Source of the DNA: a virus | IMG/VR virus record: IMGVR_UViG_3300032235_000647 | Coordinates: 1-64,000 of that record | Length of the DNA stretch: 64,000 nucleotides | Strand: one strand, 5' to 3' | Shown: in pieces, positions 1 to 7,687 of the stretch | Layout: each line of letters begins with the position of its first letter | How positions within the stretch are numbered: position 1 is the stretch's first letter | Position numbers and translations under genes: made by a program | Notes under the pieces: model-generated | The model's input: only the letters and a program-made list of their open reading frames with translations | What the model was told of the DNA's origin: nothing | Database searches by the model: none

Positions 1-301
1 CACTTAAAATACCTCTACCAGTTGTTTCAAAACTTCCACTTACAAATCCAAATGAAGTTATTTGTGCTGAACCACTTACGGTTCCTGCAGGTATTGTACC
101 ACCCCCACTACCACTTAAAGCATATCTTTCATCGTATGATGCTGTTAGTTGTGATGAACCAGAAACTAATCCTTCTCTAATCGCGTAATATAATGAACCA
201 TAAGTTGTTTTTTTGGTTTCATTATTATTAACGATAGGTATTATATCACTTAAAGTAAGTGATGTATGTAAACTTAACTCGGTTATTCTTTTATCTGCCA
301 T
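1..301 (-). CDS. Tail fibre protein, N-terminal part (runs off left edge)
   Basis: The frame opens at ATG 301 and is still open at base 1, so only about 100 N-terminal residues are seen. The start MADKRITEL is followed by a low-complexity stretch rich in Gly, Ser and Thr that contains the SGSSQLTASYDERYALSGS module also found many times in the fibre genes at 2.1-6.8 kb. This places it in the same trimeric fibre family. It is the last gene of the left-hand fibre block and follows the 86-residue gene after 3 nt. The C-terminal receptor-binding part is missing from the window, so specificity cannot be inferred. Confidence 0.8.
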   Translation of the reverse strand, partial: MADKRITELSLHTSLTLSDIIPIVNNNETKKTTYGSLYYAIREGLVSGSSQLTASYDERYALSGSGGGTIPAGTVSGSAQITSFGFVSGSFETTGRGILS

Positions 302-304
302 TCC

Positions 305-565
305 TTATAAATATATTCTATCCCCGTTTTCTTGTAATAAAAAATCTCCATTTTCTTGTAAAAGGAATCCACTATATGGTTCGATTATTTCTACCTCTAA
401 TGAACCACCACCTTTAACATAATTGTAAAAACTTAATAAGAAACCATAATCAGGGAGGGAAGGAACTTCTTCTTGTTGCATGTACAAATAGTAATCCTTA
501 GTGAGTTCACTATATGGTTTTTTACCATCTGACTTTTCATGAAGAAATTCTTTCCAAGTTTTCAT
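305..565 (-). CDS. Small hypothetical protein with tandem LLQENGD repeat
   Basis: An 86-residue protein lying between two fibre genes with short spacers. The N-terminal half (MKTWKEFLHEKSDGKK) is charged and helical in character. The C-terminus carries two tandem copies of FLLQENGD (about residues 67-81), a turn-rich beta motif often seen at ends of phage tail proteins. I do not recognise a family. The gene order suggests a small virion or fibre-assembly component. The upstream spacer carries no Shine-Dalgarno sequence; the start sits in a TATATATATG context. Confidence 0.65.
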   Translation of the reverse strand: MKTWKEFLHEKSDGKKPYSELTKDYYLYMQQEEVPSLPDYGFLLSFYNYVKGGGSLEVEIIEPYSGFLLQENGDFLLQENGDRIYL

Positions 566-579
566 ATATATAAGTATCT

Positions 580-1356
580 TTACTTTATATAAACCGCTAA
601 TGTGTTGAAGTTAGATGTTACACTATTTGAAGTTGTTGAAACATTTGCCAAACCATATACAGTATTTGATAATCTATTTGTCCAACCACCCGTTCCTTGT
701 GCATTTCCACTTCTACCATAAGGTGCATCAGGATAAGCATTTGTTGGACCGTTTGTAGTCCACCAGTTTGAGGCATCATATAACCAATCAGGTGGTGCTG
801 CTACCGGATAAGAAGATGCTGTCATAAAAGTATATCCTTTAATTGCCGACCAACTACCTGTTAATGCACTACCTACTATTTTTAAAGTAGTTATTGGGTT
901 GGATGTATTTATATCTAACACATTTGGATTTGAATAAACTGTCTGATGTGCAATACTACAATTTGCTAAATGTGGTTGAACCGATGCAGTTGATGCCATT
1001 CTCATTACTGAATTACATTGTGCACTTCCACTTACACTATACCAAAGATTTTCTGCATTTCTAAAATGTCTTATAAACGATGGGTTTTGTAAACTACCAC
1101 TATCTGCATTGGGATATGGATAACCTTGTTGAGTAGAACCCGATGGATTATATGATACTAACATCCAACCTCCACCATTATCGGTTTGGTTACAATAAAC
1201 TTGTACCGAGCTTGTCATCATTCCAGTTCTTATCCAATACCAACCATTTGTTTGTATTCCTGAGTTATATAATTGAACTGCAGAAATTGCAGGATTTGAA
1301 AAAGTTCCCAAATTACCACCAATAGTTATACTTCCTCCTATGAATTCTATTGCCAT
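580..1356 (-). CDS. Fibrinogen C-terminal-like receptor-binding tail protein
   Basis: A 258-residue protein. Around residues 38-70 it has the pattern NGWYWI ... VYCNQTDNGGGWMLVSY, which matches the fibrinogen-like/COLFI signature (a Cys, then GGGW). The rest is rich in Trp, Asn, Ser and Gly, including NWWTTNG and GGWTNRLSN, as in carbohydrate-binding lectin folds. The gene overlaps the end of the upstream LamG-like gene at 1356, so the two are translationally coupled. The domain probably recognises host surface glycans as a separate distal fibre or tip protein. That role is inferred from family and position. Confidence 0.7.
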   Translation of the reverse strand: MAIEFIGGSITIGGNLGTFSNPAISAVQLYNSGIQTNGWYWIRTGMMTSSVQVYCNQTDNGGGWMLVSYNPSGSTQQGYPYPNADSGSLQNPSFIRHFRNAENLWYSVSGSAQCNSVMRMASTASVQPHLANCSIAHQTVYSNPNVLDINTSNPITTLKIVGSALTGSWSAIKGYTFMTASSYPVAAPPDWLYDASNWWTTNGPTNAYPDAPYGRSGNAQGTGGWTNRLSNTVYGLANVSTTSNSVTSNFNTLAVYIK

Positions 1357-2087
1357 TATAATCCGTATTTAGATTTATCTACATTATAATTATTCAAAAC
1401 TTCCGATGATGTTAACGCTCTATTATATAATCTAGTTATACCAATCTTACCATCAAACCATTGCGAGTATTCACCACCATTGTATGAACCTATGTATAAA
1501 TTTGTGGATGTGTTTAATATACTCGATAAACTATGTCCAACACTACCTATACTACTACCATTTACAAATGTTTGAAATGTATTAGCAGCAACATTGGTAA
1601 ACACATAAACTATTTGATACCATGTATTAAGTGATACGGTATAGGTTGTACTATTTTGAATTAAAGTTGCACCAGAACCTGCACCTGAACCAAATTGTGC
1701 ATAAAATGTTGAAGATGTTGTTCTAATACTATATCCCACGTTTGCAGATGTACCACCTGGATTAAATTTACCAAGAACTACATCATTACCGGCTACTGCC
1801 TGATTTACCCAAACTTCTATCGTCCAATCACCACTCCCTGGTTCTAATAATGCATTATCGGCTACTGAAATTTGTGAAGAAGACCCGTTGTATGTAAAGT
1901 ATGGTGATGTAAAGGATATATTTGACATTGTTCCATTTCTACCATTTCCACTCAAATCCGTAATAGTTGTTCCACTTCCAGAGTATGATGCTGTATTTGA
2001 TGGGTCATAATATAATATCAATCCACTACTTACAAATGTAGGTAATGGAGGTAATATACTAAAACCTTTTGAAAATGATATACTCAT
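1356..2087 (-). CDS. LamG / concanavalin-like jelly-roll tail protein
   Basis: A 243-residue protein with a laminin-G-type (Laminin_G_3) jelly roll: GLILYYDPSN at about residue 22, then ITDLSGNGRNG, DWTIEVWVN at about 87, and the C-terminal IGITRLYNRALTSSEV at about 215-230, the usual closing strand of this family. Such domains bind sugars. It lies 4 nt after the C1q-like fibre gene and overlaps the fibrinogen-like gene by one base, so the three adhesin genes form one translational unit. Its likely role is a receptor-binding subunit on the tail fibre. Confidence 0.75.
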   Translation of the reverse strand: MSISFSKGFSILPPLPTFVSSGLILYYDPSNTASYSGSGTTITDLSGNGRNGTMSNISFTSPYFTYNGSSSQISVADNALLEPGSGDWTIEVWVNQAVAGNDVVLGKFNPGGTSANVGYSIRTTSSTFYAQFGSGAGSGATLIQNSTTYTVSLNTWYQIVYVFTNVAANTFQTFVNGSSIGSVGHSLSSILNTSTNLYIGSYNGGEYSQWFDGKIGITRLYNRALTSSEVLNNYNVDKSKYGL

Positions 2088-2091
2088 GACC

Positions 2092-4338
2092 TTATCCTAA
2101 ATATGCTACTGAAAAATTATCGTTTACATCAAATGAAATCTCACCAACCGCAACTACCATTTTAAGCGTATCACCTACTGCTAATTTAGAAATAGTAGAA
2201 CCACCAGCATGATTCATAGAAGAACTTACTCCAAATTCAATCATTATTTGTTGAGTTCCCGATGTACCTCCCGTATTATTTTTGAAAACTATAAGTTGAG
2301 ATATTGTACCTAATGTATTTGAGTTTGTTCTAGTTACAACATTTACTTGATATAATCCTGCTATTGGTGCGGTAAATGTACCAGTTGAATTATCCCAAGC
2401 ATTACCTTGTTGCCAATCTATATTAAGATAACTTCCAGATAATGTTGTTACTGCTGTTTTTGCCCCACCTGCTCCCGTTACTCTTACACCCGGTCTATTT
2501 GGCATTGTTATTGAACCACTACTAATACTGATTGAGCCTGTTAATGCTAAACTACCACTAACTCTTAATGAACCACTAATTTCAGCTATACCATTATTCT
2601 GAACATATAAGTTACTACCACTTGTTAAATAAAGTGATGATGTATTTGCAAGTATTTGAGAGGCAAAAAATGAACCAGTTGTTATTATTAACGAACCTGT
2701 AATTGTTTGGTTTCCGTTAAATGAGTTTGAACCAGTTGTTGCTAATGAACTACTCCAAATATTTAAAGAAGATGTAAATGTATTTAATTGTAATATTGAT
2801 GAAGTTACCGAACCTGTTACCAAATATCTACCATCAAATGAACTTGTCAATTGTGATGAACCACTAATTGTCCCAGCAGGAGTAGTTCCACTTACTACAC
2901 TACCACTCAATGTATAACGAGTATCATATGATGCAGTAAGTTGTGATGAACCACTAATTAAACCCGATGGTAATTGAGCGGATGAACTTAATAATCCACT
3001 CGGTAATGGTTGAACACTACCACTTAATGTGTATCTAGTATCATATGAAGCAGTTAATTGAGAACTACCACTAATTAAGCCAGATGGTAATTGTGAAGAA
3101 CCACTAATAATACCAGATGGTAATTGTGTATTACTTTTTAACTCTACTGCCGTTAAAACAGGGCCATTAAATTCACCAAAATCAAATGTACCCGACATCG
3201 AATCAACAGTTCTCATACTATATGTGTAAGTTCCTGCAGATGGTGTATCTATTACATTTAAACAATACGGAATATTTAGATTGGAACTATTTTCAACTTG
3301 AATTATATTTCCAATTCCATTTCCATCTCTAAAAATTTGTAATCTAGCCCAACCCGCACCTCCTGTTGGATTTGCATCACCAGTCATCATAATTTGAACG
3401 GGATTGCCTGTTGTAGTAATACTTCCACTTATTATGGATGTGCCTACTGATGTAATTCCGGTTCTTCTATTTCCTAATACTTGTGTATAATTTATACTAC
3501 CAGTTATAATAGATGCCTCTAATGTATCTAATCTATTATCTACTGATGAAGAGAATGAAGTTAAAATACTACCACTCAATGAGTATCTACTATCATACGA
3601 AGATGTTAGTTGTGAAGAACCACTTATAAGACCAGATGGCAACGGTTGAACACTACCACTTAATGTATATCTAGTATCAAATGAAGAGGTTAATTGTGAT
3701 GAACCACTTATAGTTCCAGCAGGTGTAGAAATTATATTTTTAATTCTACTATCAACTGATGAACTAAATGCTACAACATCACCAATTCCAAAAACAGAAC
3801 CTGTTAATGAACCAGTGATTGCTCCACTTGAATCTATTGAAATACTACTACCACTTGTTAAGGATAATACTGACCCCGTTGGTACATTTATTCCACCACT
3901 AACAACTGCAATTGCACTTACTATTAAAGAACCAGTTATAGTTTGAGAACCACTAAATGAGTTTGAACCAGTTGTTGCAAATGAGGATGTAAGTTGAGAA
4001 CTTCCACTTACTAAACCTGCCGGTAATGGTTGAACACTACCACTTAAAGTATATCTTGTATCATAAGATGATGTGAGTTGTGATGAACCACTAATAATAC
4101 CAGATGGCAATGGTTGAACACTACCACTTAATGTATATCTAGTATCATAAGATGATGTGAGTTGTGATGAACCTGAAATTACACCATCACCACCAATTGT
4201 TAAATATCTAGTATCCAATGAAGATATTGTACCTACTCCATCTACAAGCCATACTTGGCCATTATAAACATATACCAACCCATTATCAGCTGTGTATTTT
4301 TGTCCGTTTATTGCTCCATCTGGAAAATTAAATGCCAT
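2092..4338 (-). CDS. Long tail fibre with C1q-like C-terminal head
   Basis: A 748-residue fibre. Residues 1-40 (NGQKYTADNGLVYVYNGQVW) look like a small attachment domain. Residues 45-600 are repeats of a roughly 28-residue module containing SGSSQLTSSYDTRYTLSGS. A non-repetitive globular insert (about 290-400) contains MMTGDANPTGGAGWARLQIF. The last 130 residues match the C1q/TNF-like jelly roll: GTFTAPIAGLYQVNVV and a terminal NDNFSVAYLG. C1q-like heads in phage fibres are trimeric receptor binders. Repeat units are near-identical at DNA level with neighbouring genes, so recombination between them is plausible. Confidence 0.8.
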   Translation of the reverse strand: MAFNFPDGAINGQKYTADNGLVYVYNGQVWLVDGVGTISSLDTRYLTIGGDGVISGSSQLTSSYDTRYTLSGSVQPLPSGIISGSSQLTSSYDTRYTLSGSVQPLPAGLVSGSSQLTSSFATTGSNSFSGSQTITGSLIVSAIAVVSGGINVPTGSVLSLTSGSSISIDSSGAITGSLTGSVFGIGDVVAFSSSVDSRIKNIISTPAGTISGSSQLTSSFDTRYTLSGSVQPLPSGLISGSSQLTSSYDSRYSLSGSILTSFSSSVDNRLDTLEASIITGSINYTQVLGNRRTGITSVGTSIISGSITTTGNPVQIMMTGDANPTGGAGWARLQIFRDGNGIGNIIQVENSSNLNIPYCLNVIDTPSAGTYTYSMRTVDSMSGTFDFGEFNGPVLTAVELKSNTQLPSGIISGSSQLPSGLISGSSQLTASYDTRYTLSGSVQPLPSGLLSSSAQLPSGLISGSSQLTASYDTRYTLSGSVVSGTTPAGTISGSSQLTSSFDGRYLVTGSVTSSILQLNTFTSSLNIWSSSLATTGSNSFNGNQTITGSLIITTGSFFASQILANTSSLYLTSGSNLYVQNNGIAEISGSLRVSGSLALTGSISISSGSITMPNRPGVRVTGAGGAKTAVTTLSGSYLNIDWQQGNAWDNSTGTFTAPIAGLYQVNVVTRTNSNTLGTISQLIVFKNNTGGTSGTQQIMIEFGVSSSMNHAGGSTISKLAVGDTLKMVVAVGEISFDVNDNFSVAYLG

Positions 4339-5280
4339 ATCTATTTAAATTTTTAATATAATCTTTCTATTGAAATAAAATTATTGTTGAATGATGCACC
4401 TATCATTAATGTAATACGATAAAATCTATTGTTTGTTTTATCTAATATGTTATAATATGAACCATCTGCTTCCGCAGGGAAATTCCAACCAAATAAAGAA
4501 GTTGTTGGAGTAGTTGTTATTGATTGGTTATTTGCACTAATACCCGCAATACCACCAGAATATGCGTGATAAGCGGATATGTTTGCACTAAAATTTGTTG
4601 ATACTGCGGCAACACTTAATCCTCTATTACTACTTGATGTTAGAGTTGCTTTGATATTATCCAAAGTTACAAATGTTCCTGCATTTACAATTCCACTTGC
4701 TTTCCATAATAATTCACCGGCATTTCCAGCTGGTGTTTTACTTAAATCAACATATACACCTCTACTATTTCCACCAGTTTCAAAAATTCTTAATCTATCT
4801 TGATAAACATCTATCGCAACTGCACTTCCGGTTAAAGTTGAATTCGTTTGTGATTTTGCTAATAAAATTTCACCACCTTCATCACCACCTCCTGCTGCAA
4901 TTGTTACCGAACTACTAAATATTGTTGCACCAGTGAATGTATTTGAACCTGTTGTTGCTAAAGTTGGTAATTGAGATGAGCCACTAACTAATCCATTTGG
5001 TATTGCAGAAATTGTATCGGTTGCAACTACCCAATAACTATCGTAGTAAACATAAAGATTACCATCATTAGTTTTCCACCATAAATCACCTTGTGTTGGT
5101 GAGGATGGTGCATTATCGGAAGCAAATACACGAGATGTACTACTGCCACTTAATAAATATCTTGTATCGTATGAGGCAGTAAGTTGTGATGAACCACTAA
5201 TTAGTCCATTTGGTAATGGTTGAACACTACCACTTAATGTGTATCTAGTATCAAATGATGCTGTTAATTGTGATGAACCA
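2830..5280 (-). repeat. Shared SGSSQLT fibre modules across genes
   Basis: Near-identical DNA segments encode SGSSQLTSSYDTRYTLSGS in the genes at 2092-4338 and 4353-6800 and in the edge gene. The plus-strand segment ggttgaacactaccactta recurs near 3008, 3644, 4027, 4110 and 5217. Such tracts can drive recombination between fibre genes. Confidence 0.75.
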
Positions 5281-6800
5281 CTTATTACACCATTTGTTGC
5301 CTCAATTTCACCTTGTAAATAAGCGGATTTTAATCTGTTTGTTGATGGATTATATAATACACCAGGAATACCATCGGTATAAGTTTGCATATATCCGTTT
5401 GAACCAGATGTGGTAAATATTAAACTATAATCCTGATTTGTATTTGAATTTAATGTTTTTACTAAATCGGAATATGCTGCAGTTCCTGTTATATTTCCTC
5501 TAAACGAACCAGTAAATGAACCTGATAAGTTTGGTATCGTAGTTCCACTTAATTGTGATGAACCCGAAATTGTTCCTGCCGGTATAGGAGTAGATGAACT
5601 AATAAATCCTAATGCAGTTATTTGTGCAGAACCTGATACAACACCATTAGTTGCATGGATTCCACCATATATATTATTTGCTTTGAAATCTGCTAATTGG
5701 AAAGACCCATCGTTTGTATCAATTGATTGTGATGGCTCTAATGTATATCCTTTGAATACTTTCCATGTATGATTATCACTTGCATCACTAAATATACCAG
5801 TATGTGCATAAGTTCCATCATTGTAATTACCCGCGATACCTAAATCAGGATTAGTTACCTGATTATTATCATTTAGATAAATAAAATTATCTTCAATTAC
5901 CAAATTTGATGCACTAACTGTTGTAGTTGTACCTTCGATATTTAAATCACCACGAATAGTGGTTACTGAGGCAGTTCCTATTCCACTTACTTCTATTGCA
6001 TTTTGTAAAGATGCAGTATATTGATTTAATGAATTTATACTATCAGAAGAACTTATAAATCCTAATGCAGTAATTTGTGAAGATGAACTTACAATAGCAT
6101 TTGGTTTATTTGCAATATTATCCCAAGTTGTTTGAGTAATACTACCACTTAAAACATATCTACTATCGTATGAACTTGTCAATTGTGAAGAACCACTAAT
6201 CAAACCAATTCCATTTGAAAATATTGAACCAGATACTCTTAATGAACCTGATATATCTGTGTTGTCATTTACAATAGTTCTGGCTCCATTTGAATTAATT
6301 TGTAAGGGTTGATAAAAACTTCTAATTTCAATTGGTCCACCATTATAAAGTAAATTAGTTTGAACATATCCATTAACAGTTTGAATATTGCTTGTTGCAA
6401 TTATTGAACCTGTTATAATTTGATTGCCATTGAATTGGTTTGAACCAGTTGTTGCTAATGATGATGTAGATTGTGATGCTGTATATTGATTGAAAGATGA
6501 TGTTGTTACTAATCCAACTGCAGATGATACTACTGAAATTGTTGCTGCTACTGAACTACTTACAATTGCAACTTCTAAATCTGTTGCAAATGTATCAGTT
6601 AGGGATGAACTCCAATTTTCTAAATCAATTACCCTACCATCAATACTTTCACTAAATGTTTGTAAAGATGAGGTTGTTACAAGTGAACCAGTATCAATTG
6701 TTGATTGGATTGGTGGTAAATAAGATAATGGAACTTTACTACCACTATCTAATGGAGCGTATCCATTTGCCCTTCCTCTATTTATTTTACTTTCAAACAT
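4353..6800 (-). CDS. Long tail fibre protein
   Basis: An 815-residue fibre starting MFESKINRGRANGYAPLDSG, a common phage fibre attachment sequence with SKVPLSYLPPIQ following. The body alternates SGSSQLT...YDTRYTLSGS modules with globular inserts: one at about 290-360 (IYLNDNNQVTNPDLGIAGNY), one at about 560-600 (SPTQGDLWWKTNDGNLYVYY, a collar-like motif). The C-terminal 100 residues (FGWNFPAEADGSYYNILD ... SFNNNFISIERLY) form a beta-rich tip without a recognised fold. The first bases overlap the end of the upstream oxygenase gene by 8 nt. Confidence 0.8.
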   Translation of the reverse strand: MFESKINRGRANGYAPLDSGSKVPLSYLPPIQSTIDTGSLVTTSSLQTFSESIDGRVIDLENWSSSLTDTFATDLEVAIVSSSVAATISVVSSAVGLVTTSSFNQYTASQSTSSLATTGSNQFNGNQIITGSIIATSNIQTVNGYVQTNLLYNGGPIEIRSFYQPLQINSNGARTIVNDNTDISGSLRVSGSIFSNGIGLISGSSQLTSSYDSRYVLSGSITQTTWDNIANKPNAIVSSSSQITALGFISSSDSINSLNQYTASLQNAIEVSGIGTASVTTIRGDLNIEGTTTTVSASNLVIEDNFIYLNDNNQVTNPDLGIAGNYNDGTYAHTGIFSDASDNHTWKVFKGYTLEPSQSIDTNDGSFQLADFKANNIYGGIHATNGVVSGSAQITALGFISSSTPIPAGTISGSSQLSGTTIPNLSGSFTGSFRGNITGTAAYSDLVKTLNSNTNQDYSLIFTTSGSNGYMQTYTDGIPGVLYNPSTNRLKSAYLQGEIEATNGVISGSSQLTASFDTRYTLSGSVQPLPNGLISGSSQLTASYDTRYLLSGSSTSRVFASDNAPSSPTQGDLWWKTNDGNLYVYYDSYWVVATDTISAIPNGLVSGSSQLPTLATTGSNTFTGATIFSSSVTIAAGGGDEGGEILLAKSQTNSTLTGSAVAIDVYQDRLRIFETGGNSRGVYVDLSKTPAGNAGELLWKASGIVNAGTFVTLDNIKATLTSSSNRGLSVAAVSTNFSANISAYHAYSGGIAGISANNQSITTTPTTSLFGWNFPAEADGSYYNILDKTNNRFYRITLMIGASFNNNFISIERLY

Positions 6801-7434
6801 TTTCTATTGTTTTTTGGAAATATCTTTCTATTCTTTTACTCAATCTTACTCTTACATCAGTTTCGGTTCTACCTACCACATCGTATGGTAATAAAAACCC
6901 AAAACTTAGGAAAACTCTTCTTGATTTGAATTCGTTTGTCCAATGTTTGTATAACGATGCTTCAAATCCGTATAAATCACCTTCCTTTATTTCTATAACA
7001 TCTTTATCTAAAAACAATTCATAATCCTCTGATAAAACACTTATGTTACATTTATAATTAACGTGTCCTTCAACTGCTGCATCATAGTGAGGATTTATCT
7101 TTCCACCACCATTCATATCTATCGCTTGTAAGAAGATATGATTTTTAGGAAAATGGAATTCTTCTGCAATCCTATCAACAATACTATGAATAAAATCAGG
7201 TAGTTTCTCTTTTGAAACATCTGATATTGATTGGAACTTTGTAATATAATTTGTAAAAGGTGTATCTGAAATATCAAACATATAAGTTTTACCTTTTAGC
7301 TCTTTTGATAATTCCGAAAGATGATGATTAGCACCATTACCTTTGTGGTCAATCGAATCTATCCAATTTATTATTTGTTTAGATTCCAATGGTGTAATAA
7401 ATCTCCTTTTTATTTTATAGTTACTATCTTCCAA
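6793..7434 (-). CDS. 2OG-Fe(II) oxygenase superfamily protein
   Basis: A 213-residue protein with a double-stranded beta-helix signature: HxD iron ligands at H116 and D118 (INPHYDAAVEG), a distal His at H164 (YKHWTNEFKSRR) and a 2-oxoglutarate-binding Arg at 172/173. It would hydroxylate an unknown substrate using Fe(II), 2-oxoglutarate and oxygen. The gene is embedded among fibre genes, overlapping an 82-residue gene at its 5' end and the next fibre gene at its 3' end. Such enzymes in T4-like phages are suspected to modify nucleic acid or virion protein. The location favours a virion protein substrate, but this is inference. Confidence 0.75.
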   Translation of the reverse strand: MEDSNYKIKRRFITPLESKQIINWIDSIDHKGNGANHHLSELSKELKGKTYMFDISDTPFTNYITKFQSISDVSKEKLPDFIHSIVDRIAEEFHFPKNHIFLQAIDMNGGGKINPHYDAAVEGHVNYKCNISVLSEDYELFLDKDVIEIKEGDLYGFEASLYKHWTNEFKSRRVFLSFGFLLPYDVVGRTETDVRVRLSKRIERYFQKTIENV

Positions 7435-7672
7435 TTTTTTTCAAATTATGCTTTTCCAAAAACTCTCTAGGGTGCATAGCCTCTATTATAGTTAATTCAG
7501 CAGAATCAATCATTTCTTTAGCTTTTTCTTCGGTAACTGCCAATACACATAATTTGTGAGTGGCAGGTAACTCTCCCGTTGGTGATAAATCTATTTTTAG
7601 AATATCACTATTTTTCATCTTTTCTCTTGCTTGCTGAACTTTTGATTCTTCGCATAATATACATATTCTCAT
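7424..7672 (-). CDS. Small hypothetical protein upstream of the oxygenase
   Basis: An 82-residue protein beginning MRICILCEES, with a CxxC pair at residues 4 and 7, a central LSPTGELPATHKLCVLAV and a C-terminal AMHPREFLEKHNLKKIGR. The alternating strand and helix pattern suggests a compact alpha/beta fold. I do not recognise a named family. It overlaps the oxygenase start by 11 nt, so the two are likely translated together and may act together. The start is preceded by AAAGAAAT with no clear Shine-Dalgarno sequence. Confidence 0.65.
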   Translation of the reverse strand: MRICILCEESKVQQAREKMKNSDILKIDLSPTGELPATHKLCVLAVTEEKAKEMIDSAELTIIEAMHPREFLEKHNLKKIGR

Positions 7673-7687
7673 ATTTCTTTCGTTTTA

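Noticed and set aside
2092-6800. Regularly spaced direct repeats resembling an array
   Set aside because: They are in-frame coding repeats of fibre modules, not CRISPR repeats with unique spacers.
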